Shown one piece after another: positions 40,339 to 46,024 of a stretch of 46,024 nucleotides of DNA (position 1 is its first letter; each line of letters opens with the position of its first letter). The notes beneath the pieces were generated by a model. It saw nothing but the letters and a program-made list of their open reading frames with translations, was not told the DNA's origin and did no database searches. The position numbers were made by a program, and so were the translations under genes. This DNA is from Nitrospira sp. (lineage in GTDB: Bacteria; Nitrospirota; Nitrospiria; Nitrospirales; Nitrospiraceae): assembly GCA_030692565.1 (NCBI GenBank), contig JAUYAO010000002.1, positions 1 to 46,024 on the forward strand, read 5' to 3'.

Positions 40339-41229
40339 ATGGCGGCCCTTGTCATGCCAGAGCTGAAGACGGTGGGTGCCCTCGTTGCGTGGGCTCGGCA
40401 GTCCTTGGTCCAGGCCGGGGTGAGCAACGGGGCGCAGGAGGCGAGGTGGCTCTTGGAGCACGCGCTTGCGGTACGAAGTCACCAGTTGGTGAGTCAGGTG
40501 GACCGGTTGGTCTCTCCCGATGTCTGGGCCTGTATTGAGTCCCTGGTCGCACGGCGTGTGGCCCGTGAACCACTCCAATATCTGCTTGGGACGCAAGAGT
40601 TTTGCGGACTCGAATTCGCTGTCAGCTCCGCCGTGCTGATTCCCCGTCCTGAGACGGAATTGCTGATCTATCACGTTATGGACCATGTCCGATCTCTTCC
40701 CGATGCCACCATTGTTGATGTGGGAACGGGTTCCGGTTGCCTGTCGATCACATTGGCCGCTCGACTGAAGGGGCAGCGCGTCATTGCAATTGACCGATCT
40801 CCGGAGGCGCTGGCGGTGGCGCAGGCCAACGCGATGAGACATGGGGTGCGTGATCGGATTGAATGGCTCGAAGGGGATCTGCTGTCGCCACTTCACGCTC
40901 GGCAGGCGGCTGACACGATCGACGTCATTGTCTCAAACCCACCCTACATTTCCGAATCCGATTGGACTGGCCTGGAGCCGGAAGTCCGGGTATTTGAGCC
41001 GCGCATGGCATTGGTCGGGGGAGTGCAGGGAACGGAATTTCACGAGCGGTTGCTGCGCGAATCCCGGGAATTTCTCGTTCCAGGCGGGTGGCTCGTCATG
41101 GAAATGGGGGCGGGGCAAGCCCCGACGGTTCGGCGGTTAGTAGCGGAGATCGGCGGGTATGGGGGGCTTCGGATTATCGAAGATGCGGCAGGGATCGAAC
41201 GGGTGGTCATGACTCAGCGGGTGGAATAG
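40339..41229 (+). CDS. prmC: release factor glutamine methyltransferase
   Basis: 296 residues. The N-terminal helical domain holds the release-factor binding pattern ([23 protein letters not shown]), [11 protein letters not shown] links to the Rossmann fold, GTGSG lies near 128, and the catalytic NPPY near 200. It methylates the GGQ glutamine of release factors, and its position next to prfA is common. Confidence 0.96.
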   Translation: MAALVMPELKTVGALVAWARQSLVQAGVSNGAQEARWLLEHALAVRSHQLVSQVDRLVSPDVWACIESLVARRVAREPLQYLLGTQEFCGLEFAVSSAVLIPRPETELLIYHVMDHVRSLPDATIVDVGTGSGCLSITLAARLKGQRVIAIDRSPEALAVAQANAMRHGVRDRIEWLEGDLLSPLHARQAADTIDVIVSNPPYISESDWTGLEPEVRVFEPRMALVGGVQGTEFHERLLRESREFLVPGGWLVMEMGAGQAPTVRRLVAEIGGYGGLRIIEDAAGIERVVMTQRVE

Positions 41230-41243
41230 GAAGCACAACGTCG

Positions 41244-42518
41244 ATGGATGAGATTGTCATTACGGGTGGAAATCGGTTGCGCGGAGAAGTCCGGATCAGC
41301 GGGGCGAAGAACTCGGCCCTTCCCATTCTGGCCTCGACCATCTTAGGTGGCGGTGAATGTGTCATTACGAATGTCCCCCGGGTGGTCGATGTGCTGACGA
41401 TGGGGAAACTCCTCGGCATTCTGGGGGCTCAGGTCTCCCATGAGGCCAACCGTGCCGTCATTAAAGCTGACGTGATTCATTCTACAGAGGCGCCGTATGA
41501 CCTGGTGAAAACCATGCGTGCCTCAGTGTTGGTATTGGGACCCTTGCTCGCTCGCTGGGGGGAAGCGAAGGTTTCGTTGCCGGGCGGCTGTGCAATCGGT
41601 TCCCGACCGGTAAACCTCCATTTGGCCGGGTTGGCAAAATTAGGAGCTGACATTTCGATCGAGCATGGGTATATCACCGCGAGGGCGAAGCGGCTGAAGG
41701 GTGCGCGGATCTATTGCGATACCACGACGGTGACCGGTACGGAAAACCTGATGATGGCCGCCTCCCTCGCCGAGGGGACCAGCGTTATCGAAAATGCGGC
41801 GAAAGAGCCGGAAATCGTAGACCTTGCCGAGTTTCTGAACAAGCGCGGCGCCCGTATCGCAGGGGCCGGGACGGATATGCTCACGATTGAAGGTGTGCGG
41901 GAATTGCACGGTGCGGATCATGAGGTGATCCCGGATCGCATCGAGGCCGGCACGCACCTCGTAGCCGGGGCGATCACGAATGGAGATGTCACGATTACCC
42001 ATTGTCGTCCCGTTCATCTTGAAGCGGTCTTGATGAAGTTGCGGGAAGCGGGTGCGGACATTCAGGTCGAGGCCCAGACGGTGCGAATCAGGCGGAATGG
42101 ACGGCTCAAGGGGACGGATGTCCGGACCTTACCGTTTCCCGGGTTCCCGACGGATATGCAGGCGCAGATGGTCGCGCTGATGGCGATTACGGAAGGCACG
42201 AGCGTGGTCACGGAGACGGTGTTTGAAAGCCGTTTCATGCATGTGGAAGAGCTGCGACGGATGGGAGCGGATATTCGGGTCGAAGGTAATCGCTTGATCG
42301 TCACGGGACGTCCCACGCTGACAGGAGCGCCGGTCATGGCTTCGGACCTTCGTGCCAGCGCGGGGCTCATTCTGGCCGGCTTGGCCGCCGAGGGTGCGAC
42401 GGAAGTACAGCGGGTGTATCACCTCGATCGCGGCTATGAGCGTATTGAAGAAAAACTGCGGGCGGTTGGGGCGAACATTGAGCGCCGAAAGACAACCCCC
42501 GCCACAGGAGTCCGTTAG
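41244..42518 (+). CDS. murA: UDP-N-acetylglucosamine 1-carboxyvinyltransferase
   Basis: 424 residues. [12 protein letters not shown] near the start binds UDP-GlcNAc, and the catalytic Cys116 lies in [14 protein letters not shown], the PEP-binding/fosfomycin-sensitive form. It catalyses the first committed step of peptidoglycan synthesis. ATG 41244 matches family length; an in-frame ATG at 41088 lies inside prmC. Eight bases separate its stop from hisG. Confidence 0.96.
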   Translation: MDEIVITGGNRLRGEVRISGAKNSALPILASTILGGGECVITNVPRVVDVLTMGKLLGILGAQVSHEANRAVIKADVIHSTEAPYDLVKTMRASVLVLGPLLARWGEAKVSLPGGCAIGSRPVNLHLAGLAKLGADISIEHGYITARAKRLKGARIYCDTTTVTGTENLMMAASLAEGTSVIENAAKEPEIVDLAEFLNKRGARIAGAGTDMLTIEGVRELHGADHEVIPDRIEAGTHLVAGAITNGDVTITHCRPVHLEAVLMKLREAGADIQVEAQTVRIRRNGRLKGTDVRTLPFPGFPTDMQAQMVALMAITEGTSVVTETVFESRFMHVEELRRMGADIRVEGNRLIVTGRPTLTGAPVMASDLRASAGLILAGLAAEGATEVQRVYHLDRGYERIEEKLRAVGANIERRKTTPATGVR

Positions 42519-42526
42519 AGGGATCT

Positions 42527-43231
42527 ATGCTGACGATTGCGCTCTCGAAGGGGAAGTTAATCGAACCGACGCTGGAACTGTTCCGCCGGGCCGGCTATGA
42601 CAGCGCAGGGTTAGTGGGGGAGAGCCGGCGGTTGATCTTTCCTTGTCCTGAGATCGACACCACCTTCTTGATTGTGCGGCCGAGCGACGTGCCTACCTAT
42701 GTGGAATACGGGGGTGCCGACGCCGGAATCGTCGGGAAAGACGTGCTGATGGAACAGGACAGCGACGTTTATGAGCCATTGGATTTGCTGTTCGGAGCGT
42801 GTAGAATCTCGGTCGCTGCGCTCCGGGCCGAGGTCGCGTGCGATCGGCTGTCATCCAAGGTTCGCGTCGCGACGAAATATCCCAGGATCACCGAGCGCTT
42901 TTTCAACCAGCGCGGGGTCCCGGTCGAAATCATCAAGCTGTACGGCTCAATTGAGTTAGCGCCGGTTGTGGGACTGGCGGATCGGATCGTCGACCTCGTC
43001 GAGACCGGCAGTACGCTCAAGGCGCACGATCTGGTCGAAGTGGACCTGATTGCCCAGTCGACCGCACGCTTCATCGCGAACCGGGCAAGCCTCAAGCTCA
43101 AACATGCACCACTGATGGATATGATTCGCCGGTTGCGGAAGGCCGTGGCGGATTCTCAGAAACCACCATCGATGCCACGGGGCAATACAGGATTGAAACG
43201 AGCTTCCATATCAGCGAAGGATCGCGCATGA
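42527..43231 (+). CDS. hisG: ATP phosphoribosyltransferase, short form
   Basis: 234 residues: MLTIALSKGKLIEPTLELFRRAG, DVPTYVEYGGADAGIVGKD, then ELAPVVGLADRIVDLVETGSTLKAHDL. It lacks the C-terminal regulatory domain, so it belongs to the short HisG class that works with a HisZ partner not seen in this window. First step of histidine biosynthesis. A basic tail of about 25 residues follows the usual end. The stop overlaps hisD (ATGA). Confidence 0.95.
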   Translation: MLTIALSKGKLIEPTLELFRRAGYDSAGLVGESRRLIFPCPEIDTTFLIVRPSDVPTYVEYGGADAGIVGKDVLMEQDSDVYEPLDLLFGACRISVAALRAEVACDRLSSKVRVATKYPRITERFFNQRGVPVEIIKLYGSIELAPVVGLADRIVDLVETGSTLKAHDLVEVDLIAQSTARFIANRASLKLKHAPLMDMIRRLRKAVADSQKPPSMPRGNTGLKRASISAKDRA

Positions 43232-44511
43232 AAATTCTCACGCAGGCTGATCGGTCGTTTGCCGCGACGGTGAAGAAGGTCGCCTTGCGCGGGGCGGTTC
43301 AGAGCAATGCGGTTGAAAAAACCGTTCGGACGATCCTCCAGGCAGTCCAACGCGGCGGCGATCGTGCGGTCTTGCGCTACACGAAGCAGTTTGATCGTGT
43401 CGCGCTCAAGGCCGAGGCGCTGAGAGTGTCTCCTGAGGAAATCAAAGAAGCCTATCACCATATCCGCAAAGACGAAGGCGATGCCCTCCGGTTTGCCGCG
43501 CAGCGGGTCACCGCGTTTCACGAGCGCCAGCGCACGAAGACCTGGATGTATCAGGATGAGACCGCGACATTGGGACAAGTCGTGACGCCGGTGGATGCGG
43601 TGGGAGTCTATGTGCCCGGTGGCAAAGCGGTGTATCCCTCGTCGGTGCTGATGTGTGCCATTCCCGCTAAAGTGGCCGGTGTCGAGCGGATCGTGATGGT
43701 CACGCCGCCGCAGAAGGGCCCCATCAATCCCTATCTGCTGGTGGCCGCTGATATCGCCGGAGTGACGGAGATCTATCGTGTCGGCGGCGTGCAGGCGGTC
43801 GCCGCGCTTGCTTACGGCACCAAGACGATCGCGAAGGTCGACAAAATTGTCGGTCCCGGAAATATTTATGTGGCGACGGCGAAGCGCTTGCTCTACGGAA
43901 CGGTCGGTATCGACATGATCGCCGGCCCCAGCGAGTTGCTGGTAGTTGCCGACGCCGATGCGGAGCCGGCTCATGTCGCCGCGGATCTCCTCTGCGAAGC
44001 CGAGCATGATGAAGATGCGCAAGTCTTTCTGGTGACGAATTCCGAGCGACTGGCCAAAGACGTGTCCAAACTGATCGACAGCCAGTTGAAGGGGCTACAG
44101 CGGGAAAAGATCGCTTCGAAGTCGATCGCGCGGCACGCGGTGGCCTTTGTCGTGACGACAATGGATGAAGCCATCGACCTGGCGAACGAAATCGCCGCCG
44201 AGCACCTGACCCTCTCAGTGGACAATCCCTTCGACTATCTGGAGAAAGTCCGCCACGCGGGGGCCTTGTTCCTGGGCCGGTATACCCCGCCGTCTGTAGC
44301 GGATTATATTGCCGGGCCGAATCACGTGTTGCCGACCGGCGGGTCCGCGCGGTTTTTCTCCGCCTTGTCCGTCCATGATTATGTGAAGACCAGCAATATC
44401 GTGCACTACACGAAAGAGGAGTTGAGGAAGGTGAAAGATCATCTGGTGCGTCTCGCGCATATCGAAGGATTCGATGCGCATGCCAAGTCGGCTGAAAGCA
44501 GGTTCTCATGA
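43228..44511 (+). CDS. hisD: histidinol dehydrogenase
   Basis: 427 residues with the full HisD pattern: [36 protein letters not shown], the zinc-binding [10 protein letters not shown] and EHDEDAQ regions, and the C-terminal [19 protein letters not shown]. It oxidises histidinol to histidine with NAD and zinc. Both ends overlap neighbours by four bases, indicating tight coupling. Confidence 0.97.
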   Translation: MKILTQADRSFAATVKKVALRGAVQSNAVEKTVRTILQAVQRGGDRAVLRYTKQFDRVALKAEALRVSPEEIKEAYHHIRKDEGDALRFAAQRVTAFHERQRTKTWMYQDETATLGQVVTPVDAVGVYVPGGKAVYPSSVLMCAIPAKVAGVERIVMVTPPQKGPINPYLLVAADIAGVTEIYRVGGVQAVAALAYGTKTIAKVDKIVGPGNIYVATAKRLLYGTVGIDMIAGPSELLVVADADAEPAHVAADLLCEAEHDEDAQVFLVTNSERLAKDVSKLIDSQLKGLQREKIASKSIARHAVAFVVTTMDEAIDLANEIAAEHLTLSVDNPFDYLEKVRHAGALFLGRYTPPSVADYIAGPNHVLPTGGSARFFSALSVHDYVKTSNIVHYTKEELRKVKDHLVRLAHIEGFDAHAKSAESRFS

Positions 44512-45116
44512 AGAAGCGCGGATCGGCATCGCGGCAGGCCTCGATTCATCGCGCCACCAAAGAAACCGATATTTCCGTCGAGTGGACGATCGACGGCCGC
44601 GGGCAAGGCAAGATCGACACCGGCATCCGCTTCTTCGATCACATGCTGGAGCTGCTGGCTAAGCACGGCTTCTTTGACCTGACGGTCAAAGCCAAAGGCG
44701 ATATCGATATCGATGAACACCACACGGTTGAGGACGTCGGAATCGTGATGGGTAAGGCGTTGCATCAAGCGCTGGGCGAGAAGGCGGGGATCAAGCGATT
44801 CGGGTTTGCCTCGGCGCCGTTGGATGAAACGCTTGCCCAGATCACCGTGGATCTCAGCGGACGGCCGTATCTCGTCTATAACGTGGCCTTGCCGGATCGG
44901 AAGATCAAGGCGTTCGACTTGGGTTTATTCGAGGATTTTTTCCAGGCCTTCGTGACGCATGGCGGATTGAATCTGCACGTGAACCTCCTGTATGGCCGCA
45001 ATCCGCATCACATCATGGAAGCCATTTTCAAAGGCCTGGCCAAAGCCCTCGATCAAGCGACCATGCCGGAAGAACGGCTCGCGGGGAAAGTTCTCTCTAC
45101 AAAGGGGATGCTGTAA
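44508..45116 (+). CDS. hisB: imidazoleglycerol-phosphate dehydratase
   Basis: 202 residues: [14 protein letters not shown] and [17 protein letters not shown] hold the metal-binding histidines, and [15 protein letters not shown]-like [11 protein letters not shown] and [17 protein letters not shown] the second half-site. It is the monofunctional dehydratase, without a phosphatase domain. The last 108 bases (45009-45116) have a diverged, gap-free second copy at 45774-45881. This 3' end may itself have been brought by the downstream cassette. Confidence 0.96.
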   Translation: MKKRGSASRQASIHRATKETDISVEWTIDGRGQGKIDTGIRFFDHMLELLAKHGFFDLTVKAKGDIDIDEHHTVEDVGIVMGKALHQALGEKAGIKRFGFASAPLDETLAQITVDLSGRPYLVYNVALPDRKIKAFDLGLFEDFFQAFVTHGGLNLHVNLLYGRNPHHIMEAIFKGLAKALDQATMPEERLAGKVLSTKGML

Positions 45117-45170
45117 AAAAGGCCGCGCTTTGAATCTGTTTTAATCCAGGGCCTTCGCCCACAATGGTTT

Positions 45171-45437
45171 GTGCGGATCACAGACGGAGGATGTGGCCTG
45201 AGTCCAACAATTTTTCGAGCGGGAGGATTTCGCTTTTATTTCTTTTCCCGTGAGGAAACACGGATGCACGTCCATGTGTATTGTGAACGTGGCGAAGCGA
45301 AGTTCTGGCTGGAGCCGACCATTGAATTGGCGCAAAATTCAGGTCTGAACGCCCGGCAGGTCCGGCTCGCGAATACTCTCATCGAGGAGCACGAGAATGA
45401 AATCCGCAACGCTTGGCAAAGCCACTTCGGGCGCTGA
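45171..45437 (+). CDS. DUF4160 family protein
   Basis: 88 residues from GTG 45171; the family core is SPTIFRAGGFRFYFFSREET, MHVHVYCERGEAKFWL and a helical end. DUF4160 proteins usually begin at the PTIF motif, so initiation at CTG 45198 (GGAGG seven bases upstream) is possible; an ATG at 45191 is out of frame. It forms a pair with the DUF2442 gene that overlaps its end by 41 bases. The pairing is widespread and toxin-antitoxin-like, with no established activity. Confidence 0.75.
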   Translation: MRITDGGCGLSPTIFRAGGFRFYFFSREETRMHVHVYCERGEAKFWLEPTIELAQNSGLNARQVRLANTLIEEHENEIRNAWQSHFGR

Positions 45438-45705
45438 GGTGATGAGCATCTCAAAGCACGGGTTCTGGCTGCTCCTGGCCGACGAAGAGCTCTTTATCCC
45501 TTTCAAAGAGTTTCCCTGGTTCAAGGAGGCCTCGGTCTTAGAAATTCTGAAAATTGAGTGGCCGCAGCCGAATCACCTCTATTGGCCTGACCTTGATATC
45601 GATGTGGCCGTGGAGTCCATCAGGCATCCAGAGAAGTTCCCGCTGATCTCGAAGCACCCGCGCCAAGCTAGGCGGTCCAGACGTCCGGTAAAAGCGGGCC
45701 GTTGA
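45397..45705 (+). CDS. DUF2442 family protein
   Basis: 102 residues. GFWLLLADEELFIPFKEFPWFKEA and LYWPDLDIDVAVESIRHPEKFP are the DUF2442 hallmarks. The C-terminal tail is very basic (RQARRSRRPVKAGR), a possible nucleic-acid contact. It overlaps the DUF4160 gene by 41 bases in another frame, so the two are coupled. This and the DUF4160 gene are the only genes between hisB and its duplicated end. Confidence 0.85.
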   Translation: MKSATLGKATSGAEVMSISKHGFWLLLADEELFIPFKEFPWFKEASVLEILKIEWPQPNHLYWPDLDIDVAVESIRHPEKFPLISKHPRQARRSRRPVKAGR

Positions 45706-45773
45706 ATGAGGGCAATTGGGGCTGGTTCGCGAAGGGGCCGGGAATTGGCATAGACGTGATGGTCGCACCTACA

Positions 45774-45881
45774 CACATCATGGAAGCCATTTTCAAAGGG
45801 CTGGCCAAAGCCCTCGATCAGGCCCCTATGCCGGAAGAACGGCTGGCCGGAAAAGTCCTCTCGACCAAGGGAATGCTCTAG
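45774..45881 (+). pseudogene. duplicate of the hisB 3' end (36 codons)
   Basis: This segment aligns without gaps to 45009-45116 of hisB, from [15 protein letters not shown] to the stop. By my count 14 of 108 bases differ, yet only one residue changes (Thr to Pro); the others are synonymous or in the stop codon. The copy has no start and is not expressed as HisB. It is either the displaced native end of hisB or an incoming foreign end. Confidence 0.88.
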
Positions 45882-45888
45882 AAGGGCT

Positions 45889-46024
45889 AGGAGCCTGTCC
45901 GAGTAATGTGCATTTTGGACTGGACAGGCAGCGGGCATTGTGGTTTCTAGGCGGCATGGCTAAAACATTCAAATCCTGGGACGTCGATCAGCCGGTACTG
46001 CTCCCTCCGTCCGTGCAGGAGCTG
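45889..46024. mobile_element. left end of an IS1182-like insertion sequence, cut by the window
   Basis: GGAGCCTGTCCGAGTAAT begins a probable left terminal repeat, with an internal CCTGTCC...GGACAGG dyad. The transposase start follows at 45956. The right end lies outside the window, so the exact boundary and any target-site duplication cannot be given. Confidence 0.65.
45956..46024 (+). CDS. IS1182-like transposase, N-terminal part
   Basis: The first 23 codons read MAKTFKSWDVDQPVLLPPSV then QEL. A short basic start followed by WDxDQxxLLPPS is the usual opening of IS1182-type DDE transposases. The rest lies beyond the window. Confidence 0.7.
   Translation, partial: MAKTFKSWDVDQPVLLPPSVQEL

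Noticed and set aside
41088-41243. N-terminally extended MurA
   Set aside because: The extra 52 codons lie inside prmC in another frame; [14 protein letters not shown] is the family start.

Overview
The window looks like a chromosomal segment of a nitrite-oxidising Nitrospira (phylum Nitrospirota). Three things point there: a bacterial 20S proteasome locus whose tag ends in the UBact-type tail RQRTGQ instead of an actinobacterial Pup; a five-gene 2-oxoacid:ferredoxin oxidoreductase operon of the kind used in the reductive TCA cycle; and a rho-rpmE-prfA-prmC-murA-hisGDB housekeeping string. I inferred this from gene content and sequence recognition only; no search was run.

Layout. (1) 1-7.9 kb is accessory DNA: a decayed TA-like remnant, a TPMT-type methyltransferase, HigBA, DUF433/DUF5615 and DUF4160/HTH toxin-antitoxin-like pairs, two NUDIX paralogues plus a third truncated NUDIX start, REP-like GGTGTC palindromes, and a clear fluoride riboswitch in front of a CPA-type antiporter. 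(2) 7.9-17 kb, minus strand: a TPR protein and a CHASE2 sigma-54 activator form one unit. A GG-N10-GC sigma-54 promoter and an upstream dyad lie between the activator and a fused glycosyltransferase / dimethylformamidase-like protein that is followed by an acyltransferase. I read this as a self-contained, signal-responsive surface-polysaccharide module. (3) 17-20.8 kb: HIT protein, a secreted protein, and an HD-YjbQ-HtrA run. (4) 20.8-27.7 kb: the proteasome/UBact operon arc-dop-ubact-prcB-prcA-pafA. Arc unfolds tagged substrates, Dop activates the tag by deamidating its terminal Gln, PafA ligates it, and PrcAB degrades. Both the prcB/prcA and prcA/pafA junctions carry a partial tandem duplication of the next gene's start, leaving two small ORFs that overlap the downstream start codons. 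(5) 27.8-30.6 kb: membrane protein, YheT-type hydrolase, class II aldolase, tRNA-Asn and a small acidic protein. (6) 30.6-34.8 kb, minus strand: porE-A-B-G-D behind a consensus promoter and a structured leader of about 216 nt. (7) 34.8-37 kb: FlgT/LPP20-like TPR protein, YciI and DUF2203. (8) 37-45.1 kb: rho, rpmE, a palindromic repeat, prfA, prmC, murA, hisG, hisD, hisB. (9) 45.1-46 kb: a DUF4160/DUF2442 pair sits between hisB and a second, diverged copy of the last 36 codons of hisB, followed by the start of an IS1182-like insertion sequence that runs off the window.

The most unusual signals are the junction duplications inside the proteasome operon, the CHASE2 activator with its adjacent sigma-54 promoter and GT-DMFase fusion, and two DUF4160 cassettes that each lie between duplicated copies of a host gene or gene end. 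No CRISPR array, rRNA or prophage structural genes were seen.
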